From positions 48,550,094 to 48,614,093 of the forward strand of contig NC_092230.1 of NCBI RefSeq assembly GCF_036320965.1: a DNA stretch of 64,000 nucleotides. The letters run 5' to 3'. The notes beneath the pieces are model-generated. The model was not told the origin of the DNA. It ran no database searches and worked only from the letters and a program-made list of their open reading frames with translations. Shown here one piece after another: positions 10,725 through 23,289 of this stretch; position 1 is the first letter of the stretch, and every line of letters begins with the position of its first letter. The translations under genes and the position numbers were made by a program. Origin of the DNA: Panulirus ornatus. Its lineage: Eukaryota > Arthropoda > Malacostraca > Decapoda > Palinuridae.

Positions 10725-13272
10725 ATTTTGCTTTGTCGCTGTCTCCCGCATTTGCGAGGTAGCGCAAGGAAACAGACAAAAGAAATGGCCCAACCCACCC
10801 CCCTACACATGTATATATATATATATATATACACGTCCACACACGCAAATATACATACCCATACATCTCAATGTACACATATATATACACACACAGACAC
10901 ATACATATATACCCATGCACACAGTTCACACTGTCTTTATTCTTTCCCAACGCCACCTCGCCACACATGGAATAACATCCCCCTCCTCCCTCATGTGTGC
11001 AAGGTAGCGCTAGGAAAAGACAACAAAGGCCCCATTCATTCACACTCAGTCTTTAGCTGTCGTGCAATAATGCCCGAAACCACAGCTCCCTTTCCACATC
11101 CAGGCCCCACAGAACTTTCCATGGTTTACCCCAGACGCTTCACATGCCCTGATTCAATCCATTGACAGCACGTCGACCCCGGTATACCACATCGATCCAA
11201 TTCACTCTATTCCTTGCCCGCCTTTCACCCTCCTGCATGTTCAGGCCCCGATCACTCAAAATCTTTTTCACTCAATCTTTCCTCACTCATTCTCTCCATG
11301 TGCCCAAACCATTTCAAAACACCCTCTTCTGCTCTCTCAACCACACTCTTTTTATTTCCACACATCTCTTTTACCCTTACATTACTTACTCGATCAAACC
11401 ACCTCACACCACACATTGTCCTCAAACATCTCATTTCCAGCACATCCACCCTCCTGCGCACAACTTTATCCATAGCCCATGCCTCGCAACCATACAACAT
11501 TGTTGGAACCACTATTCCTTCAAACATAGCCATTTTTGCTTTCGGAGATAATGTTCTAGATTTCCACACATTCTTCAAGGCTCCCAGGATTTTTGCCCCC
11601 TCCCCCACCCTATGGTGTTCACTTCCGCTTCCATGGTTCCATCCGCTGCCAGATCCGCTCCCAGATATCTAAAACACTTCACTTCCTCCAGTTTTTCTCC
11701 ATTCAAACTTACCTCCTAATTGACTTGACCCTCAACCCTACTGTACCTAATAACTTTGCTCTTATTCACATTTACTCTTAACTTTCTTCTTTCACACACT
11801 TTACCAAACTCAGTCACCAGCTTCTGCAGTTTCTTACATGAATCAGCCACCAGCACTGTATCATCAGCGAACAACAACTGACTCACTTCCCAAGCTCTCT
11901 CATCCCCAACAGACTTCATACTTGCCCCTCTTTCAAAACTCTTGCATTCACCTCCCTAACAACCCCATCCATAAACAAATTAAACAACCATGGAGACATC
12001 ACACACCCCTGCCGCAAACCTACATTCACTGAGAACCAATCACTTTCCTCTCTTCCTACACGTGCACATGCCTTACATCCTTGATAAAAACTTTTCACTG
12101 CTTCTAACAACTTGCCTCCCACACCATATATTCTTAATACCTTCCACAAAGCATCTCTATCAACTCTATCATATGCCTTCTCCAGATCCATAAATGCTAT
12201 ATACAAATCCATTTGCTTTTCTAAGTATTTCTCACATACATTCTTCAAAGCAAACACCTGATCCACACATCCTCTACCACTTCTGAAACCACACTGCTCT
12301 TCCCCAATCTGATGCTCTGTACATGCCTTCACCCTCTCAATCAATATCCTCCCATATAATTTACCAGGAATACTCAACAAACTTATACCTCTGTAATTTG
12401 AGCACTCACTCTTATCCCCTTTGCCTTTGTACAATGGCACTATGCACGCATTCTGCCAATCCTCAGGCACCTCACCATGAATCATACATACATTAAATAA
12501 CCTTACCAACCAGTCAACAATACAGTCACCCCCTTTTTTAATAAATTTCACTGCAATACCATCCAAACCTGCTTCCTTGCCGGCTTTCATCTTCTGCAAA
12601 GCTTTTACTACCTTTTCTCTGTTTACCAAATCATTTTCCCTAACCCTCTCACTTTGCACACCACCTCGACCAAAACACCCTATATCTGCCACTCTATCGT
12701 CAAACACATTCAACAAACCTTCAAAATACTCACTCCATCTCCTTCTCACATCACCACTACTTGTTATCACCTCCCCATTAGCCCCCTTCACTGAAGTTCC
12801 CATTTGCTCCCTAGTCTTACGCACTTTACCTCATTCCAGAACATCTTTTTATTCTCCCTAAAATTTAATGATACTCTCTCACCCCAACTCTCATTTGCCT
12901 TCTTTTTCACCTCTTGCACCTTTCTCTTGACATCCTGTCTCTTTTATACATCTCCCACTCATTTGCATTTTTTCCCTGCAAAAATCGTCCAAATGCCTCT
13001 CTCTTCTCTTTCACTAATAATCTTACCTCTTCATCCCACCACTCACTACTCTTTCTAATCAACCCACCTCCCACGCTTCTCATGCCACAAGCATCTTTTG
13101 CGCAAGCCATCACTGCTTCCCTAAATACATCCCATTCCTCCCCCACTCCCCTTACCTCCTTTGTTCTCACCTTTTTCCATTCTGTACTCAGTCTCTCCTG
13201 GTACTTCCTCACACAAGCCTCCTTCCCAAGCTCACTTACTCTCACCACCCTCTTCACCCCAACATTCACTTT
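10725..13272 (-). mobile_element. RTE-A copy, 5'-truncated just after the endonuclease
   Basis: Long 3' UTR at 10,725-11,200, then the ORF read in pieces: 11,252-11,608, 11,716-11,919, 11,916-12,824 and 12,907-13,269, with frameshifts between. The first residues kept match [16 protein letters not shown], directly after the endonuclease domain of the full copy. Truncation is at nearly the same element position as in the copy at 54,311. Confidence 0.9.
11916..12824 (-). CDS. RTE-A reverse transcriptase, fragment
   Basis: 302 residues open from [14 protein letters not shown] through the RT fingers and palm: [61 protein letters not shown] and [11 protein letters not shown]. The frame is lost just before the FADD block, which lies in the overlapping frame 11,716-11,919 (LLFADDTVLVA). 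One frameshift therefore separates catalytic motifs, and no active enzyme can be made. Confidence 0.75.
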   Translation of the reverse strand: MRKTREQMGTSVKGANGEVITSSGDVRRRWSEYFEGLLNVFDDRVADIGCFGRGGVQSERVRENDLVNREKVVKALQKMKAGKEAGLDGIAVKFIKKGGDCIVDWLVRLFNVCMIHGEVPEDWQNACIVPLYKGKGDKSECSNYRGISLLSIPGKLYGRILIERVKACTEHQIGEEQCGFRSGRGCVDQVFALKNVCEKYLEKQMDLYIAFMDLEKAYDRVDRDALWKVLRIYGVGGKLLEAVKSFYQGCKACARVGREESDWFSVNVGLRQGCVMSPWLFNLFMDGVVREVNARVLKEGQV

Positions 13273-13275
13273 TCT

Positions 13276-13345
13276 TTTCTATATTTATTATACTTTGTTG
13301 CCGTCTCCCGCATTAGCAAGGTAGCGCAATGAAACAGACGAAAGA
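13276..13345 (-). mobile_element. Solo RTE-A tail fragment
   Basis: Reverse complement of the tail hairpin ('ctgtctcc' arm, 'gcgcaa' region, 'aacagacgaaag' arm) lying right beside the 5' end of the preceding copy. About 70 bp; end-to-head placement. Confidence 0.7.
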
Positions 13346-15980
13346 ATATATATACACATGAAAAAAGGCACTACCTACTTTGAACATTTCATTCCATATT
13401 TAGGTAAATACTAAAGCAAACCAAGTAACTAATAACTAATTTTACACACATAAATTCAATAAAACAGCCTTCTATTAATATATTCATTTTATATACATAT
13501 AAATATATGATTTAACAATAATCTCAATACAATATCAAATTAAAGCTACACTAGCAATCATTACAAGGGCAGTTCTCAACAGACCTTTAATCTGAGAGGA
13601 ACTCTTTCCTTAAAGTGGCATGCACCAATGACATATAAGCCCTCCCTCTCAACTTGATTATAGATTACACCACTGTCAATATTTTATAAATCTAAAATAT
13701 CTATTTCCTTAAGAAATATTATAATCAACTAGAAGGCTTTTTAACATATTTTCAGTATGATTTGCTGCATTATATTAAATAGCTTACATTTATTATAAAA
13801 CCTCAATATTTGGCACAAAATATTCAAAACATCTACAGTTAGGTCCTTACGGGATTCAACAGCTACATACATCTAAAGATGAACATATTATTACAGTACA
13901 TCTAAAAATAAAATGCCGGAGTTTAGACCTCCCACCCAAATATGATGCACTACCCCAAATAAAGCAAAATATAAAAATAAAGAACACTGTAGAACAGTTT
14001 AGTTACATCTTGCTTTTGCACATTCGCACAGGTATATCAAGTAATCTTAGGCTACCACTCCAAGACAAGTTTTTGTGTCTTTTAATCATGGCACCCAAAG
14101 TTCCACATGTATCTAAATCCAGTTACCCTGAAAACCTATAACTATAAAACTGGTACCTATACACTTATTGATACATTTAGATACCTACATATCCAATTAG
14201 TTATTAACTTAAGTAACTATAGTCCTGAAAATGTAATACCACATGACTAGTCCAACTGCAGTATATGGTGAATTATGTCATGTGACTGTTGTGCAATTTC
14301 AACTCAAAAACATCACTAGATAAATAAAACATATAACAAGATTTTTACTGCTGAGAAAAGTCCTTACCTTCCTAAAAGGCTGCTAGTAACTGATCAAGGG
14401 TTTTATGCCTTGTGGATCATCATCTAAAATGAGCTTTTCCATCATCAAATTGCACTTCAAGCAAATGAAACAGATTGCAGCTCAGCATTTTTGAGACTTG
14501 TTACCTAATGCTGATAACTTTTGACAAAAAAATTTTTTTTTCGGGAGATGAGACTAGATTCCATAAGCCAAGCATTCCAGACAGAGGACTGATTATGCTA
14601 ATATCAATCATGACATTTAGAATAGTTATAGCAGATTTCTGGATGCCACACAGTCTTTAGCAGTCTTGTAAGTTGTCAAATGTCACCGATGCTTTGGACG
14701 GTATCTTCATATTACTACACTTGCTCTATATAACCTTTTCTTCAGAGTCACACAAATCTAAGAATTACTCTCTGAAAAAATGTAAGTGATCTGCTAAATA
14801 GATACACAAGTGGCTAATCATGTAAAGGACATATCAGGAAGTTTGCCAAGATTAAAAAACCTGAATGGTCTCTTACCTGTTGTGGAAGTTTACATATGGC
14901 ACTTGTTCAGAATTGTGAGGTTATGGCTACACATAACAAACTAGACAAGAACAGCAAAAATCAGTGGCATGTAACCAGTACTGTAGTAAGAGAGACAACA
15001 ACCCACTTGTGTAGGAGATGCAACACTAACCAATGGTGAATTTCAGTGCATCAGAATAAGAATGGTCCTGAGTCTATACATTTTATAGCACATAAACTTT
15101 AAGTAATATGTAGCTTCCAAAAATTCACACCAACCTGCTGTGAATGTTATCAATTTGTTACCTATTTGTACATATGGGGAGATAGCCATACATTCTTGGG
15201 GTGCCACCTCTTACCTTTATATCTTATCAAAATGGCTTTTGAAATTTCCAGTGCAGCTCAGATTTACTTCCTCTTCACTTGGTTTGTTCAGTGTCCACAA
15301 CCGTGTTCCTGGAGAAATTCTTCCTCATATGGTAAAAGGCAGAAGTACATCAATATAGTATGAATAAAAGTAGTAAACTTACAGGGGTTTGATTGCTTGA
15401 ACACATTCTTTAAAAAATTTTTTACTAAATGAAAATTAACTAGGTCTACTGTTCTGATGATTACTGTTCATGTAAAATGAATAAAAAACTACAGTAAACA
15501 AAGTGTGCTTTCAGGAAATACAGCAATAAGTTTTGTGTCAGGTATACCTTAACTGCCAGTTAGTTATTAAATAACAATAATTTTGCTGACATGTAGAATG
15601 GACTGGAATATACCATAAGAGAGAATCGTGCATGTGGTACTCTCAGTTGGGGTAATTCTTATAGAATATAGATTTATTTATGGAGGCACAAAGTTGCATA
15701 GTTTTCAGAATGCATTAACAAGGTAAAGGTGAAATTTAGCAGCACACTTTTATAAACTATGTATGTTGACTTTGTTATGAAACTGGTTTACACTTTGGAG
15801 AATGTTTTTTGTGGCAAGTCTTCTAATTCAGAGTAGTTTTTTTATACAATAGAAAAAAAAAAGTAAATGAATTGAAAGTGGGCCTTAAGACCCAACCTAA
15901 CATTTCCCTAGCCAAGATTTACCTTGATCCTTTGAACAGACTTTTCTTCAAGCAATGTCTCAATATGTACACATGGACAG
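13346..15980. other. Mostly unique AT-rich DNA
   Basis: No convincing gene. A 24-codon minus-strand candidate terminal exon lies at 14,383-14,454 (ending DDDPQGIKPLISY then TAG) after a plausible acceptor, and AATAAA on the minus strand occurs near 13,790. Several strong-looking minus donors (for example near 14,876 and 15,208) follow exons closed in every frame. Confidence 0.35.
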
Positions 15981-15984
15981 CATA

Positions 15985-16375
15985 CCACCATACAGACAAG
16001 AAACAATGCATGATATTAAACAGGAAAGTGTTCAACTACATGGCTCAGTCCTTCGAACCATACTTTTTATAATCTGTGTTGGTTATCTGGAGACAGGTCT
16101 CACCAGTGTACTTTCAGAATTTGTCAATAACATGAAATTAAGAAATATAGCTCAGTCAAAGGAAAATTGCACCAAGATTCAAAAACTTGGCAAGTGAACT
16201 TCCCTATAAACAAATATAAAGTAATGCATTTTTGTCATGAAAATATCAGTCATGAATAGAAATGTCTGGTAAACCATAATTAGAATTAGGAGAGAGATCT
16301 CAAGAGAGATTACCAAAACTGACCTAAAAGCAATGATATACAGAATGCAATGAAACTAACACACGGCTAGATTTT
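15985..16375 (+). mobile_element. LINE reverse transcriptase relic
   Basis: The frame reads GSVLRTILFIICVGYLETGL, then SEFVNN (where an active RT has FADD), then KWQVNFPINKYKVMHF after a frameshift. This order is that of the RT palm in CR1/jockey-type LINEs. The catalytic aspartates are lost. Confidence 0.6.
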
Positions 16376-16409
16376 GGGACCAGACATTTTTTATATGTAA
16401 CTGCTTCTC

Positions 16410-17550
16410 CTGCCTCAGAGCAGGAGCATCAGGAACAGATGAACAATGGACCCTAAATGCACACATCCACTCCCTAGCTGTCATGTGTAATGCACTGACA
16501 GCAAATGCCACCATCCACAGCCAAGTCCACAGACTATTCCATGGTTTACCCTAACTGTTTCACATGCCCTGGTTCAGCCCATTCCTAGCATGTTGCCCCT
16601 GTATATCAAATCAATCCAGTTCGATTTACTCAATGTGTGCCACTTACCCTTCTGAAAGTTCAGACCCTGATAACCAACCTAACCAGTCTATTTGACCCCA
16701 CCTTTCCATCTTGGTCTTCCCCTCTTACTTTCTTCCTCCACCTTTGACATAATAGATCCTCTTCCTCAACATTTTTTTCATGCATCCTCTCTATATGAAT
16801 AAACCATTTTGCTTCATACTGATCAGTCCTCTCATCAATCCATCTCACATCATACACTGTCCTCAGCCATTTTATTTACAAAAAATCAACCCTCTTCTAT
16901 TCTTTTGCATTCTGGGTCAAAAGCTCACACTTATAAAACACTGTCAGGGCAACTATTCCTTCAGTCCGTACTCATCTTTACCCTAAAACACAGTGACCCA
17001 TCTTTCCACACATTCTTCAATGTACTCAGGACCTTAGCCACCCTTTCCCAATCCATAACTCACTTCATCTCCTATGTTTACATCCACTAACAATTCCACT
17101 ACCAGGTACCCAAAGTACTCCACTTCCTCTAGGTCTTCCCAATTCACATTTGCTCTTCAACTATCCTATCTCTTCTCTCTAGTGCACCTCATAACTTTAC
17201 TTTCATTCACATTAATTCCCAGCTTTCTTTATTCACACAATCACCTCAACTCTCATCAAGTTCTGACTTTACTTTCATTCACATTAATTCCCAGCTTTCT
17301 TTATTCACACACTCACCTCAACTCTCATCAAGTTCTGGAGTTTAATTCTCAGCTTTCTTTATTCACACACTCACCTCAACTCTATCCCCAAGTTCTGGAG
17401 TTCTCTGGAATCTGCTACTAGAACCGTATCATCTGGAAACAGCAATTATTCACCTCATTCCTCCCCATCCCTGATCCTCAGAATACTGCAGACCTAGCAC
17501 TCACTCTTGAAACTCTTGGATTCACCTCTCACCATTTAAATCTATAAAAC
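16410..17550 (-). mobile_element. RTE-A copy, very old
   Basis: Minus-strand remnants of the 3' UTR ('tccatggtttaccc' near 16,540), the GHMERM-like block near 16,790, and the upstream ORF to the FADD region near 17,440. Heavily mutated and carrying an internal triplication (17,205-17,400). Confidence 0.65.
17205..17400 (-). repeat. About 60-70-bp unit in three tandem copies
   Basis: The phrase 'cagctttctttattcacac' followed by 'tcacctcaactct' and 'aagttctg' occurs three times within this old RTE-A copy, at about 65-bp spacing. It corresponds to the element codons around [10 protein letters not shown]. Confidence 0.85.
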
Positions 17551-17554
17551 AAGA

Positions 17555-17945
17555 AAGAATCATCATTCTTCAGAATGCCTGGGCCAGACCTCAGTTGTAT
17601 TTCATTGTTCAATTCTGGCCATTAAACCTGATCAAATGAGCAAACTTTAGTTTGGAGACCTACAATTATTCTCCCTAAAAAGGACACACTTTATGAGATT
17701 ATCAGTAACTTTCAAAATTCTGAATAATTTTGGTAACATAGTATACAAAAATTTCTTTACATCATACAAAGATTCAACAACCAGAAATAAAAATATGAAA
17801 TGAATAGGGAGATGTACATGCAATGTGGACATAACTTTTTCACTTAAAGAATTTTAGAAAATTGAAATAAGCTACCAATAGATTTAGTGAATGTGTAGAC
17901 TATCAATACCTTCAAATCAAAGCTAGACACATACTTCAGTGATAA
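17555..17945 (+). mobile_element. LINE C-terminal relic
   Basis: Stop-riddled frames on the plus strand keep the pattern seen at LINE C-termini: a basic block, then LENWNKLPIDLVNV, then TINTFKSKLDTYFSDN (the usual 'RWNKLP...VNTFKSRLD' ending). Probably CR1-like. Confidence 0.5.
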
Positions 17946-17949
17946 CAGT

Positions 17950-18920
17950 AGAAAGACCCTACATCTTTTTGAGAGGAAAAAACCTTATTACTTTCTTGAA
18001 AACTGAATCTTTTTTTCCTATAACAGAATTGAGCCTCCTCCCAAAAAAAACCTAATGCAGTAGGGAACTTTTCTAGTTCACATTTCCCTATAAAATTTCT
18101 AAGGGAGTATATTCTCTTCATACAACGTGAAGTTCCTTTTGATAATTTTCCCTGTAGGTTTCTAAACCAGAGGAAGTACTTTGCAACAAAGTTGTAATGG
18201 ACACTTAAAAACAATGGACTGACCTATCTAAGTGACCAAATACCTAAGTGTCTGGAACTCCAAGTACATGGTTAGTAAACTAATTTGCCTTCATGGTGCT
18301 TATGAAAAAAAATTGCACACCATTGATGGTTTGCAAATTATTATGAAATGCAAAATATAATAAATATCACTGTACTTGCATAATAAAAAGGAGTTATGAT
18401 TAAGAAGATACATCTCTGCTTTATGATGTTGAGAATGAAGATATTTCATGCCTCACCATCCTGTGAAAGGGTACACTGCATATCAAAGTACCAAAAATTC
18501 TTGAAAATCTTTTAAACAGCCATCAGCCTCTACAAAACAGGCTGTAAAGTTTGGCAAATAACATGATAACATCTTATACATACTACACACACACACTAGG
18601 CCTCAAATCACTCCAGTATTCAGATCTACTAGTTAAACTTCTGTACAGAAGCTAGATTTCAGAAAGAGAGAAGGGAGGGGGGAAAGTACACAGCAATTTC
18701 TCAATAAACTCTTACAACAACACAAAGAAAAATGAGAATCTTTCCTTCTTCAGAAATTCTTTTCAGCTTTGAACACCCAAGCTAAGGCAGTGGATCACCT
18801 CTTCAATTTGATTAACATGATGCCATACATGCATCCAATATATTCAATGCTGATCAGGCTCCAGTGATGCCACATATGCATCCAATTGGTAAAAAAACTG
18901 CTTAAAAATGTCTACGTAAA
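17950..18920. other. Unique sequence, nothing recognised
   Basis: AT-rich. The minus frame at 17,936-18,214 has no recognisable motif. Confidence 0.35.
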
Positions 18921-18924
18921 TGTG

Positions 18925-19700
18925 AGCTTTACAGTGTTCCCTTCAGAAACATTTTACCTAACTCTAATAACATGGAAAATAATCATGATATGAATGTGTA
19001 AATACCATTTGTAATTACACTACTTTTCTAGGTTGCTTGACTGTCATGCTTAACATTTATTTTCTTGTCCTTATCAATATATATAGCACTTTTTACCATA
19101 TACTGATCTTAGTACAGTGCTCTCCAGAAATGTTGCACTTATGTCTTAAACTCAAAAAGAGGGAAATAATCATGATTCAAATATGTAATTACAGCTTGTA
19201 ATTACACCACTTTAACACTTGTTGACTGACATGCTTACTATTTTTTCTTTCGTTTTATAAATGTATAGTATTTTTTATTCTATACTGATTTCTATACACT
19301 TCCCTTGAGAAACTTCTCTGACTCATTAAAGTAATACTTTGGAAAATAATCGCAACATAAATGCATAATTATTGCCCATGATTACACTATTTACATATGC
19401 TATTCAACCTAAACATTTACCATATCCTGTATCATTATCTGTCAAAATATACATTACATTTTTCATTTCAAACTGATTTTTAGACAGATCCTCTTAGATA
19501 CATCCTGCCTAACTCATGAACTATTAATGATATGGGAAATAATCACAATATCACTGCATGTACATTACTCATAAGTACACCAATTATTAATGTTATTTGA
19601 CCAATGCACTTAACATTCATCTGCTCATCAAAATATACAGGACTTTTTCATTTCACACTAATTTTTCTGCAGTCTCTTGAAACATCTTACCTAATGCATG
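18925..19700. repeat. Ancient tandem array, about 185-bp unit
   Basis: Four diverged units. The word ggaaataatc or ggaaaataatc recurs near 18,973, 19,161, 19,342 and 19,534, each followed about 35 bp later by 'attacacta' or a variant. A second landmark, 'gaaacat' preceded by a pyrimidine run, recurs near 18,940, 19,125, 19,305 and 19,680. No coding capacity. Confidence 0.75.
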
Positions 19701-19766
19701 AACCCAAAAGTATAGTTTTACTCACAAAACCAGTGGAGATATAGGGAGGAAAATGAGAAATCATAC

Positions 19767-20528
19767 CTGGCTGCACTGCCCAGGCAGCAAATATGGTAGT
19801 CCCATGCATAGAGGCACATCAGTGGGACCTTACCATCCATGTCCATGTAAAAACTCTTGCTACATCCTGTTACAACTAAAGCTTTCCTTACAAATATTTC
19901 TTCCGAGTAAAACTGCAATGGACAAGTACTTAACATCCTTGGTTAATGTATTCAACTGTAATGGAATTGCTTGAGAACCATCACAGAAGCCTATCACATT
20001 CAACTAACCAAAAGCAACTCTTCAACAATAATACCATCTATCTCTTGACTTCTTTATATATCAAAAGGGCACTGATAAAAATGAATGAAAACTACATGTT
20101 AAAGAGGATCCTTGAAGTTATATAGTCTCTTTACAAACCTATACCTTCACATGAGATATTAATACTGTACCTACTTGAGAATTTACAGAATGCACCTGAA
20201 ATGCACCACTCACATAGCTCTTTGTGACAAGATGGGGAACTATGGACTAGGCAGAATATAGAAAGCAACCTGAACTCCTCTGCCTTTTCAGTTAAAATGG
20301 CTTAATTGCCACTACTGATAAAAAGGAAAGATGACAAAGGTACAAGGATACCTACTAATCTGTATACAAGGCATTTATTAATCATAGCTATGGAAATCAG
20401 AAATAGATGGAGACACATTGTATTGGCAATTTCCTTCAATGGCAGAGTGATTTACCTCAAAGGGATCTTGACTCTTTAAGCCTCTAATAGACTGAAGTAA
20501 TTTCAGTTTCATGGCAACATTCAGTCTT
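19767..20528 (-). CDS. Two candidate exons of an unrecognised gene
   Basis: Exon a (20,528-20,456, 73 nt) follows a good acceptor ('ttttcctcattttag') and ends at donor GAG|GTAAAT. Its open frame reads RLNVAMKLKLLQSIRGLKSQ and a few more residues, ending in phase 0. Exon b (19,912-19,767, 146 nt) follows acceptor 'ttgtccattgcag', starts in phase 0 with FYSEEIFVRK, stays open for 48 codons, and ends at donor CAG|GTATGA. Phases join cleanly. I recognise no family. A nearby hydrophobic open stretch at 20,960-20,696 also ends at a good donor but does not fit the phase of exon a. This may be chance; a transcript is needed to decide. Confidence 0.22.
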
Positions 20529-20960
20529 CTAAAATGAGGAAAACTATCTTCTGAACAATGTTTTGTGTTCACAGATAATTTCACTTCATAAAGATCTCAC
20601 GTTTCTATGATGTCACTATCACTGATTTGTTAAGGAAAACATACTCAGCAACAAGATGTCTAAATGCTATATCCATTTTCATAACTGTAACATACCTGTA
20701 CTGAGATTTCACAAATAGCATTCAATTTCCAGAAAATATATATATAAGGAAGAAAAAAGTTCCCCAGAATTGATGAGAGGTAGATGTTGTACAATGAAGC
20801 TTGGGAAGTGCAGACTGCCTTGTAGAAGGGATGTCTGCTGGTGATTCTCAAAAAATGGATATAGTATATAGCAAGAGAAAAAAATACCAAATAAATAAAT
20901 GCATCTGTGGCAAGTTCTGGAATTGGAATTGATGTAAGCAAAGGAGGTGATTCTAGAATG

Positions 20961-21940
20961 CTTAAAAGCATATAAAAATGTCATTCCAGTACTCAATTCT
21001 TGACTCAATTAATCTTTAATCTCTGACAACTATCTCCCTTGACAAGGTTCTTCACTGTTTTTACTTTTAGGAATTTGTCTGAAAGGAAACTCAGGATCAA
21101 TCATGAAAGAATAAGTTTTGTTGAGGTATTAACAGTCTAATTCTAATGAGATGCCAAAAAAATGTTTTCCATGATCTGCTACAACTCAGGTATTTTAGGA
21201 ACCACAAAACAAAGCTGTGATGATGCATAAGTTCACCTTCATTATCCTTCATGATAAATGCAATTATATGAAGGAATATTCTGTCTCATCTTCTGTGGCA
21301 GAATGCATTAGTTCTTTTCGTTACCTGAAGAAGGGAAAGATAACAGTGTCATAATGTAAAATAAAAGTTAGCACACTTTCTAGAAGACCTGCAAGCTGGC
21401 TGAACATCTGCAATTCCTTATAAAGTTGTTCAGCTCACACCTGAACAACTGGCTGCAGCTGCAGACCAGATTGTGTGTCTGACTGGAACCGAGTGCAAGC
21501 CATATCACTCGGATCAACAAAAGTGTGTCTCACTTGTGGTTAGTAACCACATCACATAATAAAATCCTTACTTACTGAAAACTCAGAAATCAGCTAAAGA
21601 ATGAAACAAAGCATGGCCTATTAAGGCTGCCAGCCTCACTTATGGACTGCTTTAAATACTCTAACCATCACTAGCTAAGAATTTATGCAACCTGCACTAC
21701 ACATCTGACAAACAAGAGAGGTGTATTAATGTCTATCTTTTCTAAATTACTGAACAAATCAAAAGTACCTAGTTCTTAGTTGTCTACTCAGCCTTTAAGA
21801 CTGAAACATCTAGAAAATTACAACTGCCTGTTGGACAACAGAAGATTGAGAAAGGTAGTTACATTTGTTTTCTTTCAAAACATAGTGAGATATAGATCAA
21901 AATGTGTGACTGCTGCTGACTGGCATGCAGTTATTGGTAG
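20961..21940. other. Unique sequence, no confirmed gene
   Basis: AT-rich apart from a more mixed stretch at 21,400-21,540, which holds TATAAAG near 21,420 and open frames on both strands bordered by splice-like words. No product recognised. Confidence 0.3.
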
Positions 21941-21944
21941 TAGA

Positions 21945-23250
21945 AGAAGGAATTCAGTTGTTGTTTGCTGATGATACAGCACCGGTGACTGATTTGGGTG
22001 AGAAACTTCAGTGGCTAAGTTTGGTAAAGTGTGTGAGAGAAGAAAGCTGAGAGTAAATGTGAATAAGAGCAAGGTTATCAGGTATAATTAATGAAGTACA
22101 TGAGACTTACCATAGGTCAGTTGAAATGTGCTTCGAATTTTATGAAGCAAATCACCTCTGCTAGAGGTCGCTAGGGTTGAGGGACAAGTCTATTGGGAGG
22201 TAAGTTTGAATGGAGAAAAACTGGAGGAAGTGAAGAGTTTTAGATATCTGGGAGTGGATTAGGCAGCAGATGGAACCATGGAAGTGGAAGCGAGTCACAG
22301 GGTGGGGGAGGAGGCGAAAGTTCTGGGAGCATTGAAAAATGTGTGGAAGGCGAGAACAATATCTCAGAAAGTTAAAATGGGTATGTTTGAAGGAATAGTG
22401 GTTCCAACAATGTTATATGGCTGCGAGTCGTGGGCTATAGATAGGGTTGTGAGGAGGAGGGTGGATGTGTTGGAAATGAGATGTCAGAGGACAATATGTG
22501 GTGTGAGGTGGTTTGATCCAGTAAGTAATGAAAGGGTAAGAGAGATGTGTGGTAATAAAAAAAGTGTGATTGAGAGAGCAGAAGAGGGTGTTTTGAAATG
22601 GTTTGGTCACATGGAGAGAATGAGTGAGGATAGATTGACTAAGAGGATATATGTGTCAGAGGTAGAGGGAACGAGGAGGTGTGGGAGACCAAATTGGAGG
22701 TGGAAGGATGGAGTGAAAAAGATTTTGAGTGACTGGGGCCTGAACATGCAGGAGGGTGAAAGGCGTGCTAGGAATAGAGTGAATTGGAACGATGTGGTAT
22801 ACTGGGGTCGACGTGCAGTTAATGGATTGAACCAGGGCATGTGAAGCATCTGGGGTAAATCTTGGAAATTTTTGTGGGGCTTAGATGTGGAAAGGGAGCT
22901 GTAGTTTCGGTGCATTATACATGACAGCTATAGATTGAATGTGAATGAATGTGGCCTTTGTTGTCTTTTCCTAGCGCTACCTAGCATGCGTGCAGGGGGA
23001 GGGGGTTGTCATTTCATGTGCGGCGGGGTGGCAATGAGAATGAATAAGGGCAGCAAGTATGAATTATGTAAATGTGTATATATGTATATGTCTTTGTATG
23101 TATATATATGTACACGTTGAAATGTATAAGTATGTATATATGCGAGTGTGGACGTGTACGTATACACATTTGTATGTGGGTTGGTTGGGCTATTCTTTTG
23201 TCTGTTTCCTTGCACTACCTAGCTAATGCGGGAGGCAGCGACAAAGTATA
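21945..23250 (+). mobile_element. RTE-A copy with an 85-bp insertion, long 3' UTR
   Basis: Starts at the [10 protein letters not shown] region and continues through SKVIR. An 85-bp foreign piece (22,084-22,168) follows, then RVEGQV and the C-terminal third. The frame 22,278-22,844 is open for 188 residues ([13 protein letters not shown] to the stop). Long-type 3' UTR and tail hairpin end near 23,250. Confidence 0.85.
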
Positions 23251-23289
23251 ATATATAAGGAAATAAATATAATTATATAAATATATGTG

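Noticed and set aside
15210..15330. Minus-strand exon with strong donor AAG|GTAAGA
   Set aside because: Every frame is closed before the donor. One frame ends in a stop two bases before it, so it cannot be an internal coding exon.
21400..21545. Coding-like stretch on both strands with TATAAAG and splice-like borders
   Set aside because: Plus and minus readings are equally plausible, and neither has a clean acceptor-donor pair with a family match.
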